A DNA stretch of 64,000 nucleotides from Cellulomonas sp. ES6 (lineage in GTDB: Bacteria; Actinomycetota; Actinomycetes; Actinomycetales; Cellulomonadaceae): NCBI RefSeq assembly GCF_030053835.1, contig NZ_CP125655.1, positions 2,170,001 to 2,234,000 of the forward strand, read 5' to 3'. Both the position numbers and the translations under genes were made by a program. Below the pieces are notes generated by a model. It had not been told where the DNA came from, did no database searches, and worked only from the letters and a program-made list of their open reading frames with translations. Shown one piece after another: positions 53,483-62,436 of the stretch (within the stretch, counting starts at the first letter, position 1; each line of letters opens with the position of its first letter).

Positions 53483-54871
53483 TCAGCCCTCGTGCGACGC
53501 CCGCGTGTAGTCCTGGTCCTTCGTCTCCCGCGTGAGGAGCAGCGCCACGAGCGTCAGCACCGCGGCGCCCGACAGGTACAGGCCGACCAGCCACGTGCCG
53601 CCGTCCGCCAGGCCCCACAGGGCGAGCGCGACGATCGGCGCGAGCGCGGCGCCGAGGATCGACGACACGTTGTAGGCCACCGCCGAGCCGGTGTACCGGA
53701 CGTTCGTGGGGAACAGCTCGGGCAGCAGCGCGCCCATCGGCCCGAACGTCGCGCCCATCAGCGTGAAGCCGAGGACGAGGAACGCCTGCACGAGCGCCCC
53801 GGTGAAGACCTGGTCCTCGCGCAGCGGCAGGAACAGCGCGAACGTCAGCCCGAACCCGATGATCCCGGAGGTCACCCAGATGAGCAGCCGCCGGCGTCCG
53901 ATGCGGTCGGCCAGCGGCCCGGAGAGCAGCGTGAAGACGCCGAAGAACACGACCCCGAGGATCTGCATGAGCACGAAGTGCACGTACGGGATGCCCAGGC
54001 CGCCGGGCTCGCCGTCCTCCGGGGCGACGGCGCGGGTGCCGTAGGTCAGCGTGAAGTTCGTCATCAGGTAGAACAGCACGTAGGTCGCCAGCATGATGAA
54101 CGTGCCGAGCAGGGTCTCGCGCCAGTGGAACCGCAGCGTCGTGCCGAGGGGCAGCTTGGTCAGCCGGCCCTTCTTCTCGGCGGTCGTGAACGCCTCGGAC
54201 TCCACCAGGCGCAGCCGCACCCACAGGCCGATGACGACCATGACGGCCGAGAACAGGAACGGGATCCGCCAGCCCCAGGCCATGAACGCCTCGGACCCCT
54301 CGCCCAGCAGGCCGTTGATCGCGAGGAACAGGCCGTTCGCGATGATGAAGCCGAGCGGCGCCCCGAGCTGCGGGAACGTCCCGTACCAGGCGCGCTTGCC
54401 GGCGGGCGCGTTCTCGGTGGCGACCAGGGCGGCGCCGGACCACTCGCCGCCGAGCGCGAAGCCCTGGGCGAGCCGCAGCACCAGCAGCGCGACGGTGGCG
54501 CCGATGCCGATGTGGCCGAACGTGGGGAGCACGCCGATGAGGAAGGTCGCGATGCCCATCGTCAGCAGCGAGTAGACCAGCGTGGTCTTGCGCCCGCGGC
54601 GGTCCCCGAGGTGGCCGAAGAACACGGCGCCGACCGGGCGGGCGACCATCGCGGCGCCGAACACCGCGAACGACGCGAGCAGCGCGGTGGTGTCGTTGCC
54701 GGTCGGGAAGAACAGCTTCGGGAACACGAGGACGGCGGCCGTCGCGTAGACGTAGAAGTCGTAGAACTCGATCGTGGTGCCCACGAGGCTCGCCGCGATG
54801 ACGCGGGAGGGCGAGTTGAGCGGCCGGGACGCACCCGGCGGCGTGCTGGTGGCGGCGGTGGTGGCAGACAT
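53483..54871 (-). CDS. MFS transporter, metabolite:H+ symporter (MHS) family
   Basis: 462 aa with 12 predicted helices. SLVGTTIEFYDFYVYATAA in the first helix, HLGDRRGRKTTL between helices 2 and 3, GFALGGEWSGAALVATENAP and SGPLADRIGRRRLL are typical of the ProP/ShiA/KgtP group, which imports organic acids, shikimate or betaines with protons. ATG 54871 with GAGGAG upstream. It has a good promoter with an overlapping palindrome. Substrate not predictable. Confidence 0.92.
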   Translation of the reverse strand: MSATTAATSTPPGASRPLNSPSRVIAASLVGTTIEFYDFYVYATAAVLVFPKLFFPTGNDTTALLASFAVFGAAMVARPVGAVFFGHLGDRRGRKTTLVYSLLTMGIATFLIGVLPTFGHIGIGATVALLVLRLAQGFALGGEWSGAALVATENAPAGKRAWYGTFPQLGAPLGFIIANGLFLAINGLLGEGSEAFMAWGWRIPFLFSAVMVVIGLWVRLRLVESEAFTTAEKKGRLTKLPLGTTLRFHWRETLLGTFIMLATYVLFYLMTNFTLTYGTRAVAPEDGEPGGLGIPYVHFVLMQILGVVFFGVFTLLSGPLADRIGRRRLLIWVTSGIIGFGLTFALFLPLREDQVFTGALVQAFLVLGFTLMGATFGPMGALLPELFPTNVRYTGSAVAYNVSSILGAALAPIVALALWGLADGGTWLVGLYLSGAAVLTLVALLLTRETKDQDYTRASHEG

Positions 54872-54974
54872 GCGGTGACGACTCCTCGACGGTCCGGGTG
54901 GCGCGGACCACCGGCGGTCGTCGGGGCGCTCCGGGGTCGGCTCGCGGGACGGTCGGTGCTCCAGCGCCCGAGCG

Positions 54975-55002
54975 ACCTTACGCCGTCTCACGTGTCAGAC
55001 AA
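54975..55002 (-). promoter_or_regulatory. Promoter of the MHS transporter with overlapping palindrome
   Basis: Minus strand: TTGTCT (54997-55002), 16-base spacer, TAAGGT (54975-54980). An imperfect palindrome GTCTCACGTGTCAGAC (54985-55000) fills the spacer, a position where a bound repressor would block polymerase. Confidence 0.6.
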
Positions 55003-55112
55003 GCCGTGTCCACATCGTGGTGGGAGGTCGTCCGACCGTCCACAGGCCCCGCGGAGGTGCGGGCTGGGGACCACCACCGCCGGGTGTCGGGCCGTTGCGG
55101 CAGAGTGTCGGC

Positions 55113-55730
55113 ATGACGAGCAGCGACGCCTCCGACGCCCCCACCACCACGACCAGCGGCCCCGTCGGCCGCCGCTGCTTCGGCGACGGCGACCCCCTGT
55201 ACGAGCGCTACCACGACGAGGAGTGGGGCGTCCCCGTGCACGGCGAGCGCGAGCTGTTCGAGCGGATGACGCTCGAGGCGTTCCAGTCGGGTCTGTCGTG
55301 GATCACGATCCTGCGCCGGCGCGAGGGGTTCCGGGAGGCGTTCGCGGGGTTCGACCCGGCCGTCGTCGCGGGCTACGACGAGCACGACGTCGAGCGGCTC
55401 ATGACCGACACCGGCATCATCCGGAACCGCGCGAAGATCACGGCGGCCGTCGCCAACGCCCAGGCGCTGCTGGACCTGCACGACCGCGGGCTGGGGCTCG
55501 ACGAGCTGTTCTGGTCCGCGGCTCCGCTCGCCGGCACCCGGCCCCGCCCGCGCACGTTCGCCGACGTGCCGGCGTCCACCGCGGAGTCCGCCGCGCTGGC
55601 CAAGGAGCTCAAGCGGCAGGGGTTCCGGTTCATCGGGCCGACGACGGCCTACGCCGCCATGCAGGCCTGCGGGATCGTCGACGACCACCTGGCCGACTGC
55701 CCCGTCGCGCTCGCCCGCACCGTGGGGTGA
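55113..55730 (+). CDS. tag: DNA-3-methyladenine glycosylase I
   Basis: 205 aa. Base-excision repair enzyme removing 3-methyladenine. RRCFGDGDPLYERYHDEEWGVP in pieces, the FQSGLSW active-site region, RNRAKITA, FRFIGPTTAYAAMQACG and the C-terminal VDDHLADC zinc-type segment are present. About 20 disordered residues precede the fold. A -10-like CAGAGT lies six bases before the ATG. Confidence 0.94.
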   Translation: MTSSDASDAPTTTTSGPVGRRCFGDGDPLYERYHDEEWGVPVHGERELFERMTLEAFQSGLSWITILRRREGFREAFAGFDPAVVAGYDEHDVERLMTDTGIIRNRAKITAAVANAQALLDLHDRGLGLDELFWSAAPLAGTRPRPRTFADVPASTAESAALAKELKRQGFRFIGPTTAYAAMQACGIVDDHLADCPVALARTVG

Positions 55731-55800
55731 GGACGTGTCCCGGGGCGCCGGCGGCGCGGAGCCCCTCCTCGCGATCTGCGTCTAGAGAGCAATTGCCTTG

Positions 55801-55827
55801 AGTGTCTACCCCGGACAGGACTAGACT
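55801..55827. promoter_or_regulatory. Inverted repeat before the HicA-like gene
   Basis: AGTGTCTA (55801-55808) and TAGACT (55822-55827) form an imperfect inverted repeat just before the ATG at 55829, the place where a HicB-type repressor would bind for autoregulation. Confidence 0.4.
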
Positions 55828-55828
55828 G

Positions 55829-56038
55829 ATGAAGCGCACAGCGGTGCTGCGCAGGCTGCGACGGGCAGCTCGCGAGGCCGACCTGTCGTTCGAGGTCGTC
55901 GAGCTGACCAACCACACGGGCGTCGTCGTCGGCGGTGTGCGCTCGACGCTCGCCCGTCACACCGAGATCGACGACGTGACGGCACGGAAGTTCTTCGACC
56001 AGTACGCGGCAGTCCTCGGGAAGGGGTGGTGGCGGTGA
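55829..56038 (+). CDS. HicA-like toxin
   Basis: 69 aa, basic. MKRTAVLRRLRRAAREADLS and a NHTGVVVGG segment with a single His at the expected catalytic position follow the compact HicA double-stranded RNA-binding fold; the C-terminus KFFDQYAAVLGKGWW is divergent. HicA toxins cleave mRNA. ATG with AGGA eight bases upstream. The stop overlaps the next gene by GTGA. Confidence 0.65.
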   Translation: MKRTAVLRRLRRAAREADLSFEVVELTNHTGVVVGGVRSTLARHTEIDDVTARKFFDQYAAVLGKGWWR

Positions 56039-56412
56039 CCCGCTACACGGTCACGGCGGAGCGGGGACGACGCTGGTGGGTCCTCCAGTGCGTCGAGCAC
56101 CCCGGTGCCGTGTCGGAGGTGGCGCGCCTCGACCAGGCCGCCGACGCGATGCAGGAGGCCATCGCGTTCGTCGCCCAGGTCGATCCGGCGGACGTCGAGG
56201 TCGACGTCCGGCCGGCAGTCCCCGCCGAGGTCGGCACGCACGTCCGCGCCGCGGCACACCTGCGGGAGGTGGCGCACAGGGCGAACCGGGAGGCAGCCGC
56301 GGAGTCACGCGCCGCCGCCCGCGTCCTGCGGGACGCCGGGCTCTCCGTCCGCGACGTCGGGACCGTGCTCGGGGTGTCGCACCAGCGCGCCCACCAGCTC
56401 CTGGCGGGCTGA
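56035..56412 (+). CDS. HicB-like antitoxin with C-terminal HTH
   Basis: 125 aa from GTG 56035, with AAGGGG upstream; GTG 56026 is also in frame. The N-terminal half, RYTVTAERGRRWWVLQC then ARLDQAADAMQEAIAFV, resembles the partial RNase H fold of HicB. The C-terminus LSVRDVGTVLGVSHQRAHQLL is a helix-turn-helix likely to bind the operon's own promoter. Translational coupling to HicA supports a toxin-antitoxin pair. Confidence 0.7.
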   Translation: MTRYTVTAERGRRWWVLQCVEHPGAVSEVARLDQAADAMQEAIAFVAQVDPADVEVDVRPAVPAEVGTHVRAAAHLREVAHRANREAAAESRAAARVLRDAGLSVRDVGTVLGVSHQRAHQLLAG

Positions 56413-56415
56413 CCC

Positions 56416-56431
56416 GCTCGGCCGGCCGAGC
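56416..56431. terminator. Perfect 16-bp palindrome between converging genes
   Basis: GCTCGGCCGGCCGAGC lies four bases after the HicB stop and seven bases before the SMP-30 stop; likely bidirectional terminator. Confidence 0.6.
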
Positions 56432-56438
56432 AGCCGCC

Positions 56439-57368
56439 TCAGCCCTCCCCGAACTCCCGCACCGGGAGCCCGTCCACCGCCACGTCGACGCCGAACACCG
56501 CCCCCGCGAGCGGGTCGCCGTCCGCGTGCGCGGTCGTCACGTACGCCCGCCCCGTGCCCGGCGCCCCGAAGCCGAGGCACGTCACCCGCGCCGTCGGCAC
56601 CCGCACCGCCCCGCGGGGCGTGCCGTCCGGCCCGAACCGCAGCACCGCGCTACCGCCGTACAGCGCCACCCACAGGCACCCGTCCGCGTCGACGGTGGTG
56701 CCGTCCGGCATCGGGCCGTCCGACGCGAACGCCAGGAACGGCTCCCACGCGCCGACCGTGCCCGCCGCCACGTCGAACGGGGCCCGGAAGACGGTCCGGG
56801 TCGCCGAGTCCGTGAGGTACAGCGTCGAGCCGTCGGGGCTCCACGCGACGCCGTTGCCGCACCCGACGCCGGTGACGACCGCGGTGACGTCGAGCGCCCC
56901 GTCGGCGCGCGCCGCGACGCGGTAGACCGTCCCCTCGCCCGTGGAGCCGTCGCGCGGCATCGTGGCGACCCACAGCCGCCCCGCGCCGTCGCACGCGCCG
57001 TCGTTGAACCGGTAGTCCCCCGGCATGGTCCCCGGCCGGGTGAGCGGGCCGAGCGTCGTCCCGTCGTGCACGCCGACGCCGTCGGCCGTCGCGAGCAGCA
57101 GGCCGCCCCGGGCCGGCCACGCGACCGAGACCTGCGAGGGCACGCTGACCACCTCGTCGCGCGCGTGGTCGCCGCCGGCCCAGCGGTGCACGCTCCGCGC
57201 GTCGATGTCGACCCAGACCAGGGAGCCGTCGCGCGCGTCCAGCAGGGGGCGCTCGCCGAGCCGGGCGCGGACCTCGCCGAGCACCACCGCCTCCGGCGCG
57301 TCCGGGGGGACCAGCTCCGCGGCGTCGATCCGGCGGTCGGGCAGGGGCACGGTGCGCAGGTCGGTCAC
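56439..57368 (-). CDS. SMP-30/gluconolactonase family lactonase
   Basis: 309 aa six-bladed propeller that hydrolyses sugar lactones with a divalent metal. The first metal ligand is the Glu in LGERPLLD, followed by YRFNDGACDGAGRLWVATM, GNGVAWSPDGSTLYLTDS with Asn and Asp ligands, and PDGTTVDADGCLWVALYGG in parts. Last gene of the leftward sugar-acid operon, where it would open the lactone made by the SDR. GTG start with GAGG upstream. Confidence 0.92.
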   Translation of the reverse strand: MTDLRTVPLPDRRIDAAELVPPDAPEAVVLGEVRARLGERPLLDARDGSLVWVDIDARSVHRWAGGDHARDEVVSVPSQVSVAWPARGGLLLATADGVGVHDGTTLGPLTRPGTMPGDYRFNDGACDGAGRLWVATMPRDGSTGEGTVYRVAARADGALDVTAVVTGVGCGNGVAWSPDGSTLYLTDSATRTVFRAPFDVAAGTVGAWEPFLAFASDGPMPDGTTVDADGCLWVALYGGSAVLRFGPDGTPRGAVRVPTARVTCLGFGAPGTGRAYVTTAHADGDPLAGAVFGVDVAVDGLPVREFGEG

Positions 57369-57435
57369 CTCACGCAGCCTCGCACGACGCGGGAACGCCC
57401 GCGCGTCCCGGCGGGCCGTGTCGCAGCCGCGCGCG

Positions 57436-58359
57436 TCACGCCGCGCGGCCCGACAGCGTCCGGGTGCGCAGCAGGTCGAACAGCCGGTCCACCTCGTCGC
57501 GGGTCTCGGGGTCGAGCACGAACCCGTGCGGCGCCCGCGCGTCGGTGCGCTCGAGCACGCCCTGCCGCACCAGGAGGTGCTTCTCGACCGCCACGAACAC
57601 GTCGATGGAGGTCTGCAGCGCGACGAGGGCGGACAGGGGCCCGCTGATCTCGTACGCGGCGTCCCAGCGGCCGGCCTCGACGAGGTCCCAGAGGCGGACG
57701 ATCGCCCACGTCACCTCGGACCCCGGCATGGTGCCGACGATCCCGCGGCGGTAGGAGTCGACCAGGGCGGCGCCGCCGGTGCCCTCGAACACCCGGGCGC
57801 GCCCACCCGTCGCCTCCCGCAGCAGCGTCAGCCGCTGGCCGATCGGTGCGGCCTCGGGCTTGAAGTACACGCGGTCGCCGTACCGGTCGAGCAGCCGCAT
57901 CTGCAGCTCGATCGACAGCGACCGGCCCACGTACCCGGACGCGTCCTGCACCACGACGCCCAGCCCGGTGGCCTCGACGATCGCCGAGTAGTACCCGAAC
58001 AGCGCGTCGTCGCCGAGCTGCACGGTGATCGGCGGGATGGCCATGACGGCGTCGGCGCCGACCGACTCGGCGTGCCGCGCGGCGGCCACCGCGCCGAACG
58101 TCGACTCGGCGCCGCAGCTCACCACGGACAGCGCCCCGCGGGCGCGCGCCTGCTCGGCCACGACCTCGGCGAGCCGCGCGCACTCGGTGGACGTCATGCG
58201 CAGGATCTCGCTGACCATCCCGGTCGTGACGCCGTGGGCGCCCTGGTCGACCACCCAGTCGACCTCGCGGCGCAGCGCGGCCTCGTCGACGGTCCCGTCG
58301 GCGGCGAACGGTGTCTGGACGACCGGCAGGACGCCGGCCAGGGGCCGCGGTGCGGACAT
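57436..58359 (-). CDS. DapA/NAL-superfamily aldolase-like enzyme, atypical
   Basis: 307 aa TIM barrel. VVQTPFAADGTVD at the start and the probable Schiff-base Lys in YFKPEA identify the DapA superfamily. Two usual landmarks differ: the GTTGE loop reads TTGMVSE, and the YNxP tyrosine motif is replaced by QDASGY. So a classic dihydrodipicolinate synthase is unlikely; a 2-oxo-3-deoxy-sugar acid aldolase or dehydratase fits the operon. ATG with GAGGAGA upstream. Confidence 0.88.
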   Translation of the reverse strand: MSAPRPLAGVLPVVQTPFAADGTVDEAALRREVDWVVDQGAHGVTTGMVSEILRMTSTECARLAEVVAEQARARGALSVVSCGAESTFGAVAAARHAESVGADAVMAIPPITVQLGDDALFGYYSAIVEATGLGVVVQDASGYVGRSLSIELQMRLLDRYGDRVYFKPEAAPIGQRLTLLREATGGRARVFEGTGGAALVDSYRRGIVGTMPGSEVTWAIVRLWDLVEAGRWDAAYEISGPLSALVALQTSIDVFVAVEKHLLVRQGVLERTDARAPHGFVLDPETRDEVDRLFDLLRTRTLSGRAA

Positions 58360-58412
58360 CGGGTCTCCTCGGTGAGTGGGTCGTGCGGTCGGGTGGGGGT
58401 CGCGGGGCGCGG

Positions 58413-60152
58413 TCACGAGCGGCCCACGACGGGTTCGACGAAGGTGCGGTGCGCCGGGGTCGGCGCGGTCAGGAAGTCGAGGTCGGCGCCCCGGTCGGCC
58501 TGGAGCACGTGGTCGGCGTACAGCCGCGGCCAGCCGCGCAGGTGCGTCGCCCCGGCCCGCGGCGCCGCCCCGCCACGCGCCGCCCGTCTGCGGTCCAGCT
58601 CCGCCTCGGGCACGAGCAGGTCGAGCCGGCGCGCCGGCACGTCGAGCCGCACGGGGTCGCCGTCCTCGACCAGCCCGAGGGGACCGCCCACGGCGGCCTC
58701 GGGGGCGACGTGCAGCACGACGGTGCCGAACGACGTGCCGCTCATCCGGCCGTCGCTGACGCGGACCATGTCGCGCACCCCCCGCTCGACGAGCCGCTGC
58801 GGGATCGGCGCCATGCCCCACTCCGGCATGCCGGGCACGCCGACGGGGCCGCAGCCGCGCACCACGAGGACGTCGCCGGGGTCGACCTCCAGCGCGGGGT
58901 CGTCCAGCCGCGTGCGCATGTCGTCGTACGAGTCGAAGACGACCGCGCGGCCCGTGTGGGCGAGCAGCTCCGGGCTCGCCGCGGCCACCTTGATGACGGC
59001 CCCGGACGGCGCGAGGGACCCGGAGACGGCGGCGAGCGTCGGCGCGGGCAGGACGGGGTCGTCGGGCGTGCGCACCAGCGAGCCCGGGGCGCCCGGCTCG
59101 GGGTACGCGGGCAGCACGTCCCGCCACGGCCGCCCGTCGCCGGCCGCGGCGTCGAGGTCCACGAGCCCGCCCGCCGCGAGCGCGGCCAGCACCGTCGGCA
59201 GCCCGCCGTCCCGGCGCAGGCGGTGCACCAGGCCGGACCCGCAGGGCTCGACGTCGGCGAGCAGCGGGACGTCCCGCCACAGCGCGTCGAACCGGGCGAG
59301 CGAGGCGTCGAGCCCGAGCCGCCCGGCCACGGCCGCGAGGTGGATCACCGCGTTCGTCGACCCGCCCACCGCCGCGAGCACGCGCGTCGCGGTGTCGAGC
59401 GCCGCCTGCGTCAGGCGGGCGGAGGGGCGCTCCTGCGCGCGGACCATCGCGACCACCCGCTCGCCGGTGGCGCGCGCGGCGGCCTCGATCGCGGGTCCGA
59501 CGGCGTCCAGCAGGGCGGTGCCGGGCAGGGCCATGCCCATCGCCTCGGTCAGCATCGCGAGCGTCGAGGCGGTGCCCATGACGTTGCACGCGCCCGGCCC
59601 GGCGCACGCGAGGCACTGCTCCAACCCGCGCCAGCCGGCGTCGTCCAGCACGCCCGCGCGCCGGTCGTCGAGCGCCCGCCACAGGTCGGTGCCCGCGCCG
59701 AGCGGCCGGCCGCGGAACTCGGGCGCCGACCGCGCGCCGCCGAGCAGCAGCAGGGCCGGGACGTCGGCGCTGGCGGCGGCCATGAGGGCGGCGGGGACGG
59801 TCTTGTCGCAGTTCGCCAGGTGCACCACGCCGTCCAGCGGGTAGGCCCGGACGGTCTCCTCGAGCTCCATCGCGACGAGGTTGCGGTAGAGCATCGCGGA
59901 CGGCTTCATGAGGTCCTCGCCCAGCGACATCACCGGGAACCGCACCGGGACGCCGCCCGCGGCGCGCACCCCGGCGGCCACGTGCTCGGCGAGCGCGGTG
60001 AACCCGGCGTTGCAGGGGTTGAGGTCCGACGCGGTGTCCGCGATGCCGATGACGGGACGTCCGGCGTCCTCGGGCCCGAGCCGCAGGGCGACGCGGTGCA
60101 GCACCGCCACCTCGTCGTCCCCGGCGAACCAGCCGGCGCTGCGCAGCGTCAC
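58413..60152 (-). CDS. IlvD/Edd-family sugar acid dehydratase
   Basis: 579 aa iron-sulfur dehydratase. Cluster and active-site segments are SDLNPCNAGF, HLANCDKTVPA with the second Cys, CAGPGACNVMGTAST with the third, VGGSTNAVIH, and DGRMSGTSFG with the catalytic Ser. The sequence groups with aldonate dehydratases (arabonate, xylonate, gluconate) more than with dihydroxyacid dehydratase, judged from the operon and length. It would convert an aldonate to a 2-oxo-3-deoxy acid. GTG overlaps the SDR stop. Confidence 0.92.
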   Translation of the reverse strand: MTLRSAGWFAGDDEVAVLHRVALRLGPEDAGRPVIGIADTASDLNPCNAGFTALAEHVAAGVRAAGGVPVRFPVMSLGEDLMKPSAMLYRNLVAMELEETVRAYPLDGVVHLANCDKTVPAALMAAASADVPALLLLGGARSAPEFRGRPLGAGTDLWRALDDRRAGVLDDAGWRGLEQCLACAGPGACNVMGTASTLAMLTEAMGMALPGTALLDAVGPAIEAAARATGERVVAMVRAQERPSARLTQAALDTATRVLAAVGGSTNAVIHLAAVAGRLGLDASLARFDALWRDVPLLADVEPCGSGLVHRLRRDGGLPTVLAALAAGGLVDLDAAAGDGRPWRDVLPAYPEPGAPGSLVRTPDDPVLPAPTLAAVSGSLAPSGAVIKVAAASPELLAHTGRAVVFDSYDDMRTRLDDPALEVDPGDVLVVRGCGPVGVPGMPEWGMAPIPQRLVERGVRDMVRVSDGRMSGTSFGTVVLHVAPEAAVGGPLGLVEDGDPVRLDVPARRLDLLVPEAELDRRRAARGGAAPRAGATHLRGWPRLYADHVLQADRGADLDFLTAPTPAHRTFVEPVVGRS

Positions 60153-61015
60153 GCGCCCACCCCCACCCGGCGCGCGCCCGGCTCCTCCGGGTCGGCGCCC
60201 AGCGCCGCGGTCCAGCCGCCGTCGATCGCGACCGTCTGGCCGGACACGTACGACGCGTCGTCGGACAGCAGGAACGCGACGACCGCCGCGACCTCCTCCG
60301 GCTCGGCGATGCGCAGCGCGGGGGACCGCCGGGCGAGGAACTCCCGCGCGGCCGCCGGGTCGGGGGCCCGGTCGAACGAGGCCTCCAGGGCCGGCGACCG
60401 GACGGCGCCCGGCGCGACGGCGTTGGCCCGGATGCCGCGCGCCGCGTACGTCACGGCCACCGACCGGGTCAGCGCCTCGACCGCGGCCTTGGTCATCTCG
60501 TAGACCGTGTGCTCCGGGTACGCGGCACGGCCGTGCACGGAGGACATGTTCACCACGGCGCCGCCGGCGCCGGCACCGACCCAGTGCGCGACGGCGGTCT
60601 CGCAGCCCCACAGCGAGCCGAGCTGGTTCCCGCGGACCATGTCGAGCGTCACCTGCTCGGACAGCTCGGTCAGGCCGTTGCGGACCGTGGTGCCCGCGCA
60701 GTTCACCCAGCCCGCGAGCGGCGCCAGGTCGAGCGCCGCCGCGAGCAGCCGCGCGTGCAGGTCGCGGTCGGCCACGTCGCCCACGCAGCCGGCGGCGGTC
60801 CCTCCGGCCGCGCGGACCTCGGCCACGACCGCGTCCACCCGCCCGGCGTCCCGGCCGACGACCACGACGGCCCAGCCGTCCGCGGCCAGCCGGAGCGCGA
60901 TGGACCGGCCGATGCCGGAGGACGAGCCCGTGACGACCACGGAGCGTCCGGGGCGGGGCGGTGCCGTCGGGGCCGTCGGGGCGGGCACGTCGGACGGGTC
61001 GGCGGGGGCGGTCAT
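60149..61015 (-). CDS. SDR family sugar or hydroxyacid dehydrogenase
   Basis: 288 aa classical SDR after a Pro/Ala-rich lead of about 22 residues. TGSSSGIG cofactor loop, NCAGT, NMSSVHG, catalytic YEMTK, and APGAVRS. In this operon it is the natural candidate for oxidising a sugar to its lactone, or a later hydroxyl. ATG overlaps the stop of the ceramidase-like gene. Confidence 0.91.
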   Translation of the reverse strand: MTAPADPSDVPAPTAPTAPPRPGRSVVVTGSSSGIGRSIALRLAADGWAVVVVGRDAGRVDAVVAEVRAAGGTAAGCVGDVADRDLHARLLAAALDLAPLAGWVNCAGTTVRNGLTELSEQVTLDMVRGNQLGSLWGCETAVAHWVGAGAGGAVVNMSSVHGRAAYPEHTVYEMTKAAVEALTRSVAVTYAARGIRANAVAPGAVRSPALEASFDRAPDPAAAREFLARRSPALRIAEPEEVAAVVAFLLSDDASYVSGQTVAIDGGWTAALGADPEEPGARRVGVGA

Positions 61016-62436
61016 GCGGTCACCTCGCGGGGTCGGGGCAGGGCGGCGACCGCGGCGTCCGCCGCGGCGGTCAGGTCCTCCAGGCCACCCGGGGCCAGGA
61101 GCGTCTGCCACACCTGGTACCGGTCGCGGTCGTAGGAGGCGCGGTCCGGCAGGTAGACGAAGCCCGGGCCGTTGGTGAGGTTGAGCACGAGCACCGCGCG
61201 GTCGGGGTGCCGGCGGCGCAGCTCGGTCTGCAGGGCCGAGAACGCCTCGCCGGGGTGCGCGACGAGCACGGCGTCACCGAGGCCCCACACCCACAGCGGG
61301 TGCCCGGCGACGCCGTCGGTGACGTAGCCGTCCGCGAGCCGGGTCGCCCGGCGCAGGCGCTCGGCGGCGGCCACGGGGTCGATCCCGGCCCACTGCTCCG
61401 CGACCTGCTCGGCGGTCGGCACCGGTCGGGCGGCGAGCGGGACGGTCTGCGCCGTGCACCGCACGCCGGCGGGGGCGGGCGCGGGCTCCCGGACCCAGAG
61501 GCCCAGCGGTGCGCCGGACTCGACGACGCCGTCGAACCGCAGGCGCGTCCCCGGCTCCCCGAGCTGCTCCAGCACCGCCACCGCCGCGTGACCGAGGGCG
61601 CGCCCGTTGCGGTCGGCCTGCTCGGTGCCGGGCCCGTACTGCTCGCGCGGCGACAGCTCGCCGGACGCGCCCTGCAGGAACAGGCACGGCGCGCCCGCGG
61701 CGGCCTCGACCACCTCGCGGGCGGCCCCGACGAGGTCGGGCGACAGCAGGCTGTTGTGGTGCGCGAGCGTCGTCGGGTGGCACGCGTAGTTGAGCAGCAC
61801 GCCCAGCGGTGCGCCTCCCCCCGCCGGCGACACCCGCCCGACCAGGAGCGTGCCGTCGGCGGGCGTGCCCGGGTCGAACGCCACGACGTCCCGGTCCCCG
61901 CACGGCAGGTTCCGGGTGACGGCCAGGTCGGACCAACCGGTCCCCCAGGTGACGACGGCGTCGACCGCCGCGTCGCGCGCCTTCTCGCACGCGGCCCGCG
62001 CCCCGGCCTCGAGCGTGCGGTGGTAGTCGTCGAGCAGGTCCGCCCCGGGTAGGTCGAGGCCCAGGTCCGAGACCGACGGGCCCGCGTGGGTGTGCACGAG
62101 GTGCAGCAGCAGGTCGTCCGGCCCGGCGCCCAGGGCGCTCAGCAGCGGGTCCCGGAGCCGGGCGAACGACGCCGCGTCCCGCCACCAGCCGAGGTCGAGC
62201 GTGAGCAGGTACCGCCACCGGCCGGCGCCGGCGTCGTGGAACGCGAGCGCCGTCGCCGTCAGCGGCCGGTGCACGCCGGTGGCGACCTCGGTGCGGGACG
62301 CGCCCCAGTTGTGGGCGCGGACGCCGACGGGCGGCGTGATGTCCGCCCGGCCGACGCCGGCGCGCACCCACGACTCCCGGGGGGTCCAGGTGGTGACGGC
62401 CGGCGCGGCGTCGCGCAGCACGGGGGCCTCGCTCAC
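61012..62436 (-). CDS. Neutral/alkaline ceramidase-like hydrolase
   Basis: 474 aa. VGRADITPPVGVRAHNWG at the start, HLVHTHAGPSVSD with zinc-ligand His residues, LLNYACHPTTLAHHNSLLSPD in parts, and FLQGASGELSPR match the N-terminal zinc hydrolase domain of neutral ceramidases. No signal peptide and no C-terminal ceramidase domain, so it is intracellular and short. Embedded in a sugar-acid operon by GTGA overlaps, it more likely cleaves an amide or ester of a small sugar derivative than ceramide; that is inference. Confidence 0.87.
   Translation of the reverse strand: MSEAPVLRDAAPAVTTWTPRESWVRAGVGRADITPPVGVRAHNWGASRTEVATGVHRPLTATALAFHDAGAGRWRYLLTLDLGWWRDAASFARLRDPLLSALGAGPDDLLLHLVHTHAGPSVSDLGLDLPGADLLDDYHRTLEAGARAACEKARDAAVDAVVTWGTGWSDLAVTRNLPCGDRDVVAFDPGTPADGTLLVGRVSPAGGGAPLGVLLNYACHPTTLAHHNSLLSPDLVGAAREVVEAAAGAPCLFLQGASGELSPREQYGPGTEQADRNGRALGHAAVAVLEQLGEPGTRLRFDGVVESGAPLGLWVREPAPAPAGVRCTAQTVPLAARPVPTAEQVAEQWAGIDPVAAAERLRRATRLADGYVTDGVAGHPLWVWGLGDAVLVAHPGEAFSALQTELRRRHPDRAVLVLNLTNGPGFVYLPDRASYDRDRYQVWQTLLAPGGLEDLTAAADAAVAALPRPREVTA

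Noticed and set aside
57436..58359. dapA (lysine biosynthesis)
   Set aside because: Lacks the GTTGE and YNxP landmarks and sits in a sugar-acid operon.
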